Below are positions 36,093 through 44,531 of a stretch of 64,000 nt of DNA, one piece after another (within the stretch, counting starts at the first letter, position 1; each line of letters opens with the position of its first letter). Source of the stretch: Rhodopseudomonas palustris (GTDB lineage: Bacteria > Pseudomonadota > Alphaproteobacteria > Rhizobiales > Xanthobacteraceae). The translations under genes and the position numbers were made by a program. The notes under the pieces are model-generated. The model was given only the letters and a program-made list of their open reading frames with translations. It was not told the origin of the DNA and made no database searches. The stretch lies in contig NZ_QKQS01000010.1 in NCBI RefSeq assembly GCF_003226555.1, positions 24,786-88,785 on the forward strand. The letters run 5' to 3'.

Positions 36093-36608
36093 ATGAGGTA
36101 CGTGTTCTTGGCGGCTGCGATCTCCGCCTGGTCGACGGGGGCGTTGGGGAACGCGTTCGACGACTGCGTTCTCGAGAAGATGCCTGGTACGACGTCCGAC
36201 CTGGCGGCGAAATCGATCAAGACGGCATGCCTTAGGAAGTCATCCGTCCAGATCCCAGAAGGAGACCTCAAGGCGATTACTGGGACGGTATCCTATGTGA
36301 CGTTCGGAACAAATCCACGTCCGGGTTTTCTGGCTGAAGTCAGAAACGACGCGAACTTCATCGTCACCGAGATCACATTCGCCGTCGCTATCGAGACTAG
36401 GGCAAGCCAGTTCTTCACGGTCGACACCTTCATTTATGCGCCACCTAGGGTGATGTTCGCAGGTCTACCGCCTGATCCGACGCTGGAAATGCGGATCGAT
36501 CCTCACAGCGAGAAGCGCTTCCACTTCGCTGGGACCGTTCCGGATCTGACGACTAAGGCGAAGTGGTCCTGGTACGTGGCGTCGGCGAAGGGAATTCCGA
36601 ACCGCTGA
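36093..36608 (+). CDS. Secreted hypothetical protein, 171 aa
   Basis: Signal peptide MRYVFLAAAISAWSTGALGN with an upstream GGAGGGGCT site. The mature protein begins AFDDCVLEKMPGTTSDLAAKSIKTAC, two Cys spaced as in a family of small periplasmic proteins often found in alphaproteobacterial prophages and genomic islands. The remainder is beta-rich. Function unknown. First of two plus-strand genes in the element. Confidence 0.7.
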   Translation: MRYVFLAAAISAWSTGALGNAFDDCVLEKMPGTTSDLAAKSIKTACLRKSSVQIPEGDLKAITGTVSYVTFGTNPRPGFLAEVRNDANFIVTEITFAVAIETRASQFFTVDTFIYAPPRVMFAGLPPDPTLEMRIDPHSEKRFHFAGTVPDLTTKAKWSWYVASAKGIPNR

Positions 36609-36680
36609 GGACACCGACACCTCGTCCTGATCTTGGTGCGCCATGTGCTATCCTGCGGTCAGATTCGCGGGACAATCGGC

Positions 36681-37466
36681 ATGTCAGTACCTGAAAATTT
36701 CGATCTCCTACATACCGGCGAGGCCGACATCCGCAGACGCAGCCTGGCCGCAATCGATGCATCCGAGGACCTGTCCATGCACGCGCGGATGATCGAGATA
36801 TCGATGACCGTGCTCACCGACTTCGCGCAGCATCACCCGCACGCTGAAGAGGACGAGCTCGTCATGCAGATGTTGGCGTCGCGCCTATTCAACTCGTCCG
36901 CGGCCGCACTCGGGCTGACCCTCAGAGGCTACTACCAGGGCGCCGTTGCGCTGATGCGCGACATCCTCGAGACCACGTTTCTCATGGACTATTTCTGGAC
37001 GTGGCCGGAGATGGTGGCGCGGTGGCGTGGGTGCGACGAGAAGCAGCGTATCTCCGAATTTCCAGCCGCGAAGATCCGGATCGCGCTCGACGACCGGGAC
37101 GGGTTTACGGAGCGCGGCCGGGAGCAGCATTACAAGCTGCTTTGCGAGCTCGGGTCCCACCCGTCCTACCGCGGCTTCCAGATGATGATCTCTCGACCTG
37201 GAAATTTGGTCACAGTCGGCCCCTTCTTCAGTGAACCGATGCTCGGTCCCGTGCTCTACGAGCTCGCCAAGGTCCTTGTCCATGCTGGGTCGCACATCCG
37301 GCTCGAGGAGAGATCCATCGCCGACTACAGGCTCAGACTTGCGTTCATGGATACACAGGCAGACTGGTCCGACAAATTCTTCCGCACAAAGATGGACCGA
37401 TCGCAGATCGCCGAGATGCGGGCCGTGGTCGACGAGCTCGAGCGGAAGGGATGGAAGGCGCCGTAA
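36681..37466 (+). CDS. Helical hypothetical protein, 261 aa
   Basis: Start at the ATG at 36681 (MSVPENFDLLHTGEADIRRR); the longer frame begins in unrelated sequence. The centre reads LTLRGYYQGAVALMRDILETTFLMDYF, a helical pattern seen in several uncharacterised accessory-region families whose members carry a conserved YQGA-type stretch. I cannot name the family. No signal, no membrane segment. It ends in a stop codon embedded in the 37462-37502 hairpin. Confidence 0.65.
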   Translation: MSVPENFDLLHTGEADIRRRSLAAIDASEDLSMHARMIEISMTVLTDFAQHHPHAEEDELVMQMLASRLFNSSAAALGLTLRGYYQGAVALMRDILETTFLMDYFWTWPEMVARWRGCDEKQRISEFPAAKIRIALDDRDGFTERGREQHYKLLCELGSHPSYRGFQMMISRPGNLVTVGPFFSEPMLGPVLYELAKVLVHAGSHIRLEERSIADYRLRLAFMDTQADWSDKFFRTKMDRSQIAEMRAVVDELERKGWKAP

Positions 37467-37502
37467 TAGGAAAACACCAAATTTCGATAGTTTCCTATTA
37501 CG
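37462..37502. terminator. Bidirectional terminator-like hairpin
   Basis: CGTAATAGGAAA at 37462-37473 pairs perfectly over 12 bp with 37491-37502, with a 17-nt AT-rich loop. The stops of both convergent genes (TAA at 37464-37466 and TAA at 37500-37498) lie inside the two arms, mirror-fashion. Confidence 0.7.
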
Positions 37503-37839
37503 ACGCGCGGGCGGTCGGCATGTCGAGCCGGGCACCCGCCACCGCGGCCGCGCTACGCAGGTGTGGAGCCGCGAAAACGAGGTCTTCTGGCCTCCAGACC
37601 AGCCCTCCGACGACGACGATGCGCACGCGGGCGTCGTCGACCAGCCAGGCCGGCCGACCGTCGCATTCTGCGATATGCTCGACATACGGCCACCCCTGCC
37701 CGCGCGACCGGTACCGGCCGGCCGCCGTCGACCGAAGCCAGGCGATCGCGCGGCGGAGACCGGCGTCTCCGAGCATCTCCGCGGTCGCCGTCGGCGCCAG
37801 GCGGGGGTCGAAGAGCTCTATTTGATTGACTTCGGTCAT
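37498..37839 (-). CDS. Hypothetical protein, 113 aa
   Basis: ATG at 37839 overlaps the stop of the VRR-NUC gene (ATGA), so the pair is translationally coupled. It starts MTEVNQIELFDPRLAPT. The rest is a compact alpha/beta protein with RVRIVVVGGLVWRPEDLVFA near residue 73. No family recognised; similar small genes sit next to VRR-NUC in phages, so a DNA metabolism role is possible. Confidence 0.6.
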   Translation of the reverse strand: MTEVNQIELFDPRLAPTATAEMLGDAGLRRAIAWLRSTAAGRYRSRGQGWPYVEHIAECDGRPAWLVDDARVRIVVVGGLVWRPEDLVFAAPHLRSAAAVAGARLDMPTARAS

Positions 37840-38246
37840 GCGGCGATCTCCTGTGCTCCAAGGCACTCTCCTGCAGGCCTCAGCAGGCCCCATTTTTCCA
37901 GCTGCGAGATTGCTTGCTCGAGACCGTTGGCGACCTCGCAGATCGCCCCGGCGCCAACCAGGCGTGCCATCATCACTTTCTGCTCAGTCGACACGAGGCC
38001 GCCTTTGGCCTTCTTCATCTCGAGAAAATAGGCCTGCCGGCGCCTCATCACGAAGATGTCCGGCACGCCAGCGACGGCGCCCTCGGCCTTGATATCTGCA
38101 GCGACCTTCGCGTGGCGTTTGCCACCATTAGGAATCGCGAAGGCCACGGCGTCGGCGTGGAGCCGCGGCACGATGTGGCCGCGGAATAAAGCGACTTGGG
38201 CGTCGTGCTCCTCAGTGCGCGGCTTTTTTGCGCGGCACCGAGCCAC
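37836..38246 (-). CDS. VRR-NUC domain nuclease
   Basis: 136 aa. The PD-(D/E)xK-type VRR-NUC core is visible: HADAVAFAIPNGGKR near residue 31, EGAVAGVPDIFVMRRRQAYFLEMKKAKG near 55-82 (D, E and K of the active site in PDIF and FLEMKK), then LVSTEQKVMM. These stand-alone nucleases are common in phages and satellites and act on branched or damaged DNA or in DNA packaging/replication. First gene of a coupled pair with the 113-aa protein. Confidence 0.9.
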   Translation of the reverse strand: MARCRAKKPRTEEHDAQVALFRGHIVPRLHADAVAFAIPNGGKRHAKVAADIKAEGAVAGVPDIFVMRRRQAYFLEMKKAKGGLVSTEQKVMMARLVGAGAICEVANGLEQAISQLEKWGLLRPAGECLGAQEIAA

Positions 38247-38321
38247 TCGCTGGCGACACCGTGCGTGACCGGAGGCGACGCCGGCGGCGCAGGCCGCGTA
38301 GAGATCGGAGGCGGATGACCA

Positions 38322-39170
38322 TCAGCGGATCCTCGGTAGCAGGCCAACGCGAACGTCGACGGTCAGCGTAGGATCGAACGCGAGGTTCTCCCCGAGATAT
38401 CCGCGCGGATTGCAGATGACCCGAGTCTCGCCGATCGCGTAGTCCCACGACTCGTGAACGTGACCGTGGACCCAGAGCGCTGGCGCTGTCGGGCCATGCA
38501 TCAAGGACTCGATGTCGGTGGAGCCATAGAGCCATGAGTGCGCGCCGCGCTCACGTACCGACGTCGCTGGCGCGGTATGCGTGATGCAGACCGTCTCGCC
38601 GGCGAACGGCTCAGCCAGCGTCCGCTGGAAGAATGAGAACGCCTCGGCGTGTAGCGCGATCATCTGAGAAGGCGTCAGCCGGTCCCGGCTCGTCCGGCCG
38701 CCGTAGAGAATCTCCCGGAAGTCGTTGTGAAACTGACGCTCGCTAACGTAGCTGCGGTCGACCCAGCCCTTCTGCGACATCATCATCGCCATCCGTCGCG
38801 ACCACCCGTCCGGAAGCAGGCTCCAATCCGACCACATGGTTCCGCCGACGAACCTAACGCCGTCTATCTCGATGACGTCGTTCTGCAGGAGGTCGATGCC
38901 GAGCGACGTCGCGAGCTCGCGGCCGCGCGACATCTGCTCTTCGTAGTGCGTGTTGGCCTCGCCGGATTTCGGTCCGCCCCTGTAGAATTCGTGGTTGCCG
39001 GGAACGTAGATGATCCTGCCGACCTGATGACCGTACACCTCGGCGACCCATGGTAGCCCGCGTGTCAGCAAGGCAACGTCGCCGGCTACGACGAGCACGT
39101 CAGCGTCGATCGACGTCGCCAGGAGTGGCGCGAAGTCCAGGTGGAGGTCGCTGATGACTGCGATGCGCAT
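38322..39170 (-). CDS. Calcineurin-like metallophosphoesterase
   Basis: 282 aa from the ATG at 39170 (MRIAVISDLHLDFAPL). Metal-site motifs appear in order: SDLHLD near residue 8, VVAGDVALL near 32, VPGNHEFYRG near 60, CITHTAPA near 200, and VHGHVHES near 236. Two-metal phosphoesterases of this type hydrolyse phosphodiesters or phosphomonoesters; substrates are not predictable. It is divergent from the 39314 gene, sharing a 143-bp promoter region with an ATAGTAC motif. Its stop is followed after about 75 bp by the VRR-NUC gene. Confidence 0.9.
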   Translation of the reverse strand: MRIAVISDLHLDFAPLLATSIDADVLVVAGDVALLTRGLPWVAEVYGHQVGRIIYVPGNHEFYRGGPKSGEANTHYEEQMSRGRELATSLGIDLLQNDVIEIDGVRFVGGTMWSDWSLLPDGWSRRMAMMMSQKGWVDRSYVSERQFHNDFREILYGGRTSRDRLTPSQMIALHAEAFSFFQRTLAEPFAGETVCITHTAPATSVRERGAHSWLYGSTDIESLMHGPTAPALWVHGHVHESWDYAIGETRVICNPRGYLGENLAFDPTLTVDVRVGLLPRIR

Positions 39171-39269
39171 GGTCTTCCCGGCTGGCGATCCGAAATCCGG
39201 CAGATCGCTAAAATGCAATCGAGACGGTTAACACGATCACGATCTCCGACTCCTATTGTATCAACAACA

Positions 39270-39276
39270 ATAGTAC
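39270..39276 (+). promoter_or_regulatory. ATAGTAC motif in divergent promoter, candidate operator
   Basis: Same 7-mer as the three copies at 35788-35837; here followed by a GTAC half-site 9 bp on. It lies in the divergent promoter region between the metallophosphoesterase start and the coiled-coil gene. Possibly bound by the element's HTH protein. Confidence 0.35.
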
Positions 39277-39313
39277 TTTACGCGTACGATTTCAACAGAC
39301 AAGGAGACAAGAC

Positions 39314-39631
39314 ATGCGTGTCGGCGGCCCCTACACTTCTTTCGACACCACGAGCTTTGGCCTCGGCGCCGCGGTCGGCTCGCTGACGATCGCCGGCGCG
39401 CTGGTCGACGGCATCATGCGCTACCGGATCGCGCAGCGCGCGTATGCGGAGCGGGCGTGGGCACGGTGGCATCGCCGGCAGCTTGTCGACGCCCTGGATT
39501 TGTCAGAGGCCTTGCGCGCCCGCGATCATGAGCGTGCGGAAACGGCAACGGCGGAAGCCGAGGGCCTCCGCCGTGCGCATGCCCGCCTGCAGCGCGACCT
39601 GGCTATCGCGCGAGCAGAGTCTCGACGGTGA
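39314..39631 (+). CDS. Small protein with one hydrophobic segment and a coiled coil, 105 aa
   Basis: AAGGAG lies upstream of the ATG. Residues 15-34 (FGLGAAVGSLTIAGALVDGI) are a probable membrane helix. Residues 45-105 are an Arg/Ala-rich coiled coil (EALRARDHERAETATAEAEG, LRRAHARLQRDL). The build resembles phage spanin-like or lysis-accessory proteins, but no motif proves that. Its 3' end overlaps the convergent gene by 29 bp. Confidence 0.55.
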   Translation: MRVGGPYTSFDTTSFGLGAAVGSLTIAGALVDGIMRYRIAQRAYAERAWARWHRRQLVDALDLSEALRARDHERAETATAEAEGLRRAHARLQRDLAIARAESRR

Positions 39632-40109
39632 CCTCGGGCTCGACGTCATCGTCGTTCGCGGCGGCGACGTCTATCGGCCAGCGTGCAGGCAGAAGCGGGG
39701 CGACCTTCCTCACGCCCGGGATGTCGAAAAGTCCCTGCACATGCGCGCTTACTACGGCCTCTGACGACCGGTAGATGGCGCGGCACTCGTCCGGTGAGAG
39801 CCCAGGCGCCCACTCCTGGACGGCCCTGGGGAGCCGCGGCGGGATCGGCATCGGCCTTCCCATCGCGACCGCATCCGCGCACCATGACTGCAGGACGATC
39901 GCCTGGTCGCGCCAGTGCTCCTGCAAATCCAACACCGGCACCGGCGGCACGGCCGGGGCGACGACGGGCTCGTCTTCTTCATCTTCCGGCGGCAGCGTGT
40001 AGCCGCCTCCGCCGATGGACCCCAGCAAGCGAAACGGTAAGACGATGGCGGCGCGTCCGGCCGAGAACACGGCGCGCAACGCGGCGGCGATAGCTGACAG
40101 AATACGCAT
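39603..40109 (-). CDS. Hypothetical protein with proline-rich linker, 168 aa
   Basis: The ATG at 40109 (MRILSAIAAALRAVFSAGRA) is chosen because it starts a hydrophobic helix of about 30 residues; longer frames begin in non-protein-like sequence. An acidic/proline-rich linker follows (PEDEEDEPVVAPAVPPVPV), then a folded C-terminal half with LSPDECRAIYRSSEAVVSAH. No family recognised. Confidence 0.5.
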   Translation of the reverse strand: MRILSAIAAALRAVFSAGRAAIVLPFRLLGSIGGGGYTLPPEDEEDEPVVAPAVPPVPVLDLQEHWRDQAIVLQSWCADAVAMGRPMPIPPRLPRAVQEWAPGLSPDECRAIYRSSEAVVSAHVQGLFDIPGVRKVAPLLPARWPIDVAAANDDDVEPEVTVETLLAR

Positions 40110-40515
40110 AGGCGACGTCCTCTGGTTGACGATGGCGCCATCCAACTCCGGCTGGCTGCAAGTGGCAAAGATTAATTTCGTTAACGAGATTGACACCGGA
40201 CACTGTGTATCCAGTTCTCGAACGCATGACATTCGTCTCCAAATACCCATGGATCGCCCGGCAGTCGACGACGTTGAAGACCGTCGGGGAAGCCCTCTGT
40301 GGCCGGTACTAAGCGTGATCTAGAGCGCGGCCTGGGTATCTCTCGAGATCGACACTGCACCTGTGGCTCGCGGACTGTGGCCCGCCGAGATCTCGTCGAA
40401 TAACTCTCAGACCTAGTCGCGCGTGAGTGTGACCGGCTGACGGAGCGCGACCTTGCGCTTTCGAAGGTCCCGAGAATGCTCGCTCGGAAGCGAGCAAAAC
40501 AGCGGGAGATCGCCA
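40110..40515. other. Intergenic stretch, no gene seen
   Basis: 406 bp between divergent small genes. I find no protein-like frame with a ribosome site. A TTCGTTAACGAG dyad lies near 40175-40186. Confidence 0.35.
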
Positions 40516-40683
40516 ATGCCAGCAGCAACTAACGGACATGCATTCGACGGGAGCGCCGATGCGGCCTTTGCCGCTCTCTACGCAGAACAGCGCCTCAGTC
40601 GTACCGAGGTCGCCGCGGCGCTCGGTCGCTCGGAAGCCGCGATTGTTGTCGACTCGACACGATCTACCGGTTCCGCCTCGTGA
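40516..40683 (+). CDS. Short HTH-like protein, possibly frameshifted
   Basis: 55 aa from the ATG at 40516, preceded by GGGAG. LYAEQRLSRTEVAAALGRSE reads as a helix-turn-helix start. After about residue 44 the sequence becomes non-protein-like, while a neighbouring frame over the same bases continues RLDTIYRFRLVKVGKKPG up to a stop near 40720. A frameshift near 40650 is therefore plausible, making this a broken small regulator of the element. Low certainty. Confidence 0.35.
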   Translation: MPAATNGHAFDGSADAAFAALYAEQRLSRTEVAAALGRSEAAIVVDSTRSTGSAS

Positions 40684-41261
40684 AGGTTGGCAAAAAACCG
40701 GGAGTGTGCGCGGGCTCCTAACTGGTCTTCACTAATCGCGAGCCGGTTCCATCCTGAATTTAGGCGTTTCCAATCTGACTTTAGGCGTTACAAAAGGGGG
40801 TATGTAACGGGGGGCGTATCTAAAACTACGTGTCACCATGTGACGCGTCACGTGGTGACGCACTTCCCAGGGCGCCCTGAGCTATCGCAGTGTAAGTGAG
40901 CGTGAGATAGCGTGCGATAGAGTCGCAGTATCCAAGGCCCATCACCTATCGAAATCGACTTGGCGAAGCCATGCCGACGCCCATCGCTCCTCGCCGGCGA
41001 CAGCATGACGACGGCCATGGCGCCCCAGCACCCAGGCCGCACGGTGCCGTGGTCGCTCGGCCAAGCGACCGTTGGCCGGCGGAAGCTGCCGGATCATTCA
41101 ATCCAATGATGGCAAATTGGTACGCTATGCGGCGGCCTGCAGGTCAGCGCAGCTGCCGGTGTTGGTTATGGGCGATCATCGCGCCGGCGAGCGGGACGAC
41201 GTCCAAGATGGCGCCTTCGCGCGCGCACTTCGGGATTCACGACATCTGCCGTCGCGCGGCG
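40684..41261. promoter_or_regulatory. Non-coding stretch with clustered repeats and a 28-bp palindrome
   Basis: No supported gene. The first 250 bp hold a 10-bp direct repeat TTTAGGCGTT (40759-40768 and 40780-40789, 21 bp apart), a GTTAC/GTAAC inverted pair (40787-40791, 40804-40808), and the palindrome at 40832-40859. The density suggests a regulatory or replication-control site. Confidence 0.5.
40832..40859. repeat. 28-bp near-perfect palindrome made of two GTCAC-N3-GTGAC dyads
   Basis: Four alternating pentamers GTCAC, GTGAC, GTCAC, GTGAC form two 13-bp dyads joined by GC; the whole is also a 28-bp dyad with one mismatched pair (13 of 14). Fits cooperative binding of two regulator dimers. 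No T-tract. Confidence 0.7.
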
Positions 41262-41434
41262 TAGGTCCTGAAGATCGCAGCGCGACGACCCGGTTCCAGA
41301 CGCCCTGGGCCTCGAGGTAGAGGGATCGATGGCTCTACGCGTCGACCTGATGACCCAGGCTTCCCGCTCTTGGAGGACGACAACCCTCATCGCGGGCCTT
41401 CCGCATCTGGATCTCGGAGATCTCGATCTCAATC
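41262..41434 (-). pseudogene. Decayed copy A of a small gene (flanking repeat)
   Basis: Read on the minus strand in shifting frames, it gives IEIEISEIQMRKAR, then MRVVVLQEREAWVI and RSTRRA, then PLYLEAQGVWNRVVA. The copy at 50082-50256 yields the same order: IEIEIFQIQMRQAK, MRVFVL, EQDSWVV, STRPGVVPLYFETLNGWNKA. Both have frameshifts or stops, so both are broken relics of one roughly 70-residue family. They lie in the same orientation about 8.8 kb apart, bracketing the GTPase operon and YedK genes. Confidence 0.65.
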
Positions 41435-41640
41435 GCGCGGACGACGCCATAGATCGCGTTAGGGAGGGCACCGTGATCGTACCTGGCGAGACGCGATCTC
41501 CGCAGCCGCGGCGTAGGGGTCACCATCGGCAAAGCCGGTGTCAATGACGCAGCCGGCTCAGAAATCGTCGGTCGTTCGCAGTGGTCAACGCGCTCGACGT
41601 TCACCTGAAAGAAGTAACTCGTACCGGCTGCGTTGGAGCT

Positions 41641-43671
41641 TTACAGAATGCTCCGAAGAGCCAAAGATTTGCGACCACCGGCGTCCGAAGTGCCTTCAGC
41701 CTCTAAACGCCGCTGGACCTGCTTCAGGTATTTCCAGCCACCCCAGACATGCAATGTGTCTGCTGCGACTTGCCGCCACAACTCGGGGTCTTCGACAAGA
41801 TCCACGAAGTCCACGACGTTTAGATTTCGGTCCACAAACTTCGCGCCAACCGCGCTTCGGACGCGCCCACAACGGTCCCACTCTTGCCAAGGCATCACCA
41901 AAGGCAACTCGTTGCGCAGCATGCGCCATCCGGCGGAAGGCATTTCGCCGACGGCTAAGGCACTATGTACCTTCCGTAAAGAAAGCCGCATCAGCGCGGC
42001 TGGATCGCTCGATTGCCGTCCGAGGGCTCGCGCAAGCAGAAAGGCAGCCAGTTGGATGTCCTCTTCCGCAGTCAATTCACCCTTCATCCCCGAAAGAGCA
42101 TCGTACCAAGGATCACCGCGATCGTCACAGTAGACGTCGCCGGGATCGACCGAATGCGCCAGTTGGGAAATCGCAGGCGCGAATTTGAGCTCGCGGGACC
42201 TCAGGGCGTCAACGAGATCCTGCGTGTGTTTTTGCAGCATCTGAAGCCACGGCTCCGCACGGTTGCGCCCGGAAAAACTACCGACTTGCTCGAGCGCGCG
42301 GATGATCTTTCGTCCCTCGAATTGCTCCACCGTAGAAGGTAACACCGACACGGATGACGAAATCAGACTCGCAATGAGGTTCTCCGACCTATCGCCACAA
42401 GAGCCGATCGTCCGTGCAACGTCGATACCGGGTATTGTCCAAAATCCTTCCGCAGTGAGAAGATCTTCACGCCGCTTCGCGATCGCTGGCGCGGTTTCCG
42501 GATGGAGTGCGATGCCTCGCATCAATTCGCTCGCATCAATCCGCATCAACGCCGCGCTGGTCGCTCGGGACAAGGAATCGGACTCGGCCAGCGCGGCGAC
42601 GAACGAAGCGGGTTCGCGCCGCCAGAGCTCAGCACCAACTCTCGCCGCGAGCAAATCGTCTAATTCAAGTTCCGATCTCACTTCGTCAACGACCATCAGG
42701 AAGCCCGCCTTGTCTGCGGTCTCGATTTCCTGCGCGACACGTCCGACGACACTGCGTCGAGCAGTCACCGCGCGCGAACGATCTAGGACGTCAAGTGCGG
42801 TGAGAGCTGCACCCGCATCGGTCGCTCGACCGCGGACGAACGCAAACACCGTGCAAAGCGGCCGCATGGCGCCGCGTCCCTCGGACACCTCCACTCCGCA
42901 TTCCCTAAGAAATTGTCGCAGCCCTTCGACGTCGGGATGGAGAAGGTCCTTGACCAGCGGATCCAACTCCGGCGCACGTGTTGTCTCGCCCGGTGTCACG
43001 AGATTGGCGCCCCTCAGCCGCGGTATTGAAGATGCGTTTGGCACTAACTGCAGATCGAAAGAATCGGACTGCGTTGAACGGTCGGATGCGGTGAAGGTGC
43101 AAAAGCGGAAGCTGCGTCGAAGTCGCGGCCATTGCTGCATCCACACTCGGAGCACCATGTCCTCGTTGAGCCCGGCGTCCAACCCTCCCACGATCTTGCT
43201 ACCGGGACTTCCGTAGAGGGCGCCGAGCAATCCATCGGCGACATCCGTGTTGAGCCTTCCTGAATCCGGAGGTGTTAGGCCGGCTACCCTCAGTGGCCGT
43301 TCGTATGACTCACGCGTTGCAGGATCGGGCCGTACGAACAGGCGGAGAACGGTCGAAGCCGATGAAAGCGACGTGACATCGGCGAAGTCGATAACGAGAG
43401 AGTGCGTCCAGACGCAGCCCGGCCTCTTCATTTCAGGAGCCGGCCAAGTGCGCGCCAGCACGTACTTTGCGGACTCGGCGAGCGGATAACCTGTCAGGTA
43501 TCCGTCGATGGGCAGCTTGGCGCCGCCTCCTGAGGAGTCGCTAAGGATGAGCATCGTCCGCATGTCGCGCGGCGGCAACGATACGGATCCGGCGAGAAGC
43601 CGATGCCCTTCGCCGTATCCGTGCAGGGTCTGCTGGATCTCGAAACCGCTCACCGGTCGCCCATCAACCAT
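41641..43671 (-). CDS. GAP1-like GTPase-associated protein, 676 aa
   Basis: Last gene of the five-gene operon; overlaps the upstream GTPase by 22 bp. The N-terminus EIQQTLHGYGEGHRLLAGS and the following LPIDGYLTGYPLAESAKYVLARTWPAPE and GCVWTHSLVIDFADV are the signature of the GTPase-associated protein 1 (GAP1) N-terminal domain. The remaining 500 residues are helical repeats without a recognised catalytic site. From comparative genomics, as I recall it, GAP1 proteins accompany double-GTPase conflict systems, but their activity is not known to me. I infer a scaffold or regulator role. No signal or membrane segment. Confidence 0.82.
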   Translation of the reverse strand: MVDGRPVSGFEIQQTLHGYGEGHRLLAGSVSLPPRDMRTMLILSDSSGGGAKLPIDGYLTGYPLAESAKYVLARTWPAPEMKRPGCVWTHSLVIDFADVTSLSSASTVLRLFVRPDPATRESYERPLRVAGLTPPDSGRLNTDVADGLLGALYGSPGSKIVGGLDAGLNEDMVLRVWMQQWPRLRRSFRFCTFTASDRSTQSDSFDLQLVPNASSIPRLRGANLVTPGETTRAPELDPLVKDLLHPDVEGLRQFLRECGVEVSEGRGAMRPLCTVFAFVRGRATDAGAALTALDVLDRSRAVTARRSVVGRVAQEIETADKAGFLMVVDEVRSELELDDLLAARVGAELWRREPASFVAALAESDSLSRATSAALMRIDASELMRGIALHPETAPAIAKRREDLLTAEGFWTIPGIDVARTIGSCGDRSENLIASLISSSVSVLPSTVEQFEGRKIIRALEQVGSFSGRNRAEPWLQMLQKHTQDLVDALRSRELKFAPAISQLAHSVDPGDVYCDDRGDPWYDALSGMKGELTAEEDIQLAAFLLARALGRQSSDPAALMRLSLRKVHSALAVGEMPSAGWRMLRNELPLVMPWQEWDRCGRVRSAVGAKFVDRNLNVVDFVDLVEDPELWRQVAADTLHVWGGWKYLKQVQRRLEAEGTSDAGGRKSLALRSIL

Positions 43672-44531
43672 TCAATGGGCTCCGTGAGATCGTGGGATTC
43701 CGCGCTGCCCTGGAGCAGACGTATCCTGGTCGACGGTTTGTCGAGTTCGCGGAGCCGGGTCGCGTCAGATCTGGTCTTGGCTGCCTCGTTGTTCTCGTCG
43801 TTCTCGTCGAACTCGCCGCCCTGGGCGCTCAATCCGTAGGTCCGGAACATCCATTCGTCGCGGCCACTCTTCAAATACTGGTCGAGAAGGGGAAGCTTAG
43901 CCGCCTGAAAATCGACCGGCGAAAGACCTTCGCCCTCGACCCGGTCCCACGCCCCGATCATAACAGCGAGCCTTCGCGGCCCGCGATCCAGAGGCCGTCG
44001 CATGAGGTGCTGGAGCAGATCGACCAACTGGACCTGTGTCGGAGCCAGTTTCGGTTCCCAGCCGGCCGGCTCTTCGGCGGGACCTTTCTCGACCAGTCCG
44101 GCGAGATGTAGCCGCTCGGTTATCCAGGCGGGCGCCTTGATCCGGTCCCCGTTGATCAGAAGGACTATGTTGCTTGCGCTGAGATTCTCCGCCAATCCTT
44201 CGTCGACTTTCCTTTCCTCCCACATCGTCCGATAATCCTCGCCGGGGACGTCGGGGAAGGCAACCCTGATTGTACGGTCGTCGCCGTCGACGAGATTCAT
44301 GGCGACCGATCTCATACCAGCGATTTGCGTGCGCCCTTGCTCGGTCGCCCTGCGCCAAAGCTTCACGATCTGGTTTAGGTAAGCGTAATCCTCGTTGCTC
44401 ATCGAACCGAACCGCAGCCGCGTAGCGATCTCTCCGCTCTGAATCAGATGCCAAAGCGCGGCTAGAAAGGTAGTCTTTCCCGATCCGGGCAGGCCGACAA
44501 TCGACACGTTCGGTTCGACGATCGCAGCCAT
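43650..44531 (-). CDS. Double-GTPase system GTPase 1 (TRAFAC-like)
   Basis: 293 aa from the ATG at 44531, which overlaps the upstream stop (TGATG). G1/Walker A is VSIVGLPGSGKTTFLAALW near residues 8-26. The switch II/G3 site is VAFPDVPGEDYR near 92-103, and LLINGDR near 125 occupies the G4 region without a canonical NKxD. That degenerate G4 could relax base specificity. A GTP-driven switch paired with the Zn-finger GTPase upstream is the likely role. Cytosolic. Confidence 0.85.
   Translation of the reverse strand: MAAIVEPNVSIVGLPGSGKTTFLAALWHLIQSGEIATRLRFGSMSNEDYAYLNQIVKLWRRATEQGRTQIAGMRSVAMNLVDGDDRTIRVAFPDVPGEDYRTMWEERKVDEGLAENLSASNIVLLINGDRIKAPAWITERLHLAGLVEKGPAEEPAGWEPKLAPTQVQLVDLLQHLMRRPLDRGPRRLAVMIGAWDRVEGEGLSPVDFQAAKLPLLDQYLKSGRDEWMFRTYGLSAQGGEFDENDENNEAAKTRSDATRLRELDKPSTRIRLLQGSAESHDLTEPIEWLMGDR

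Noticed and set aside
32584..41000. CRISPR array
   Set aside because: The palindromes and short repeats are not regularly spaced, and no cas-like gene is present.
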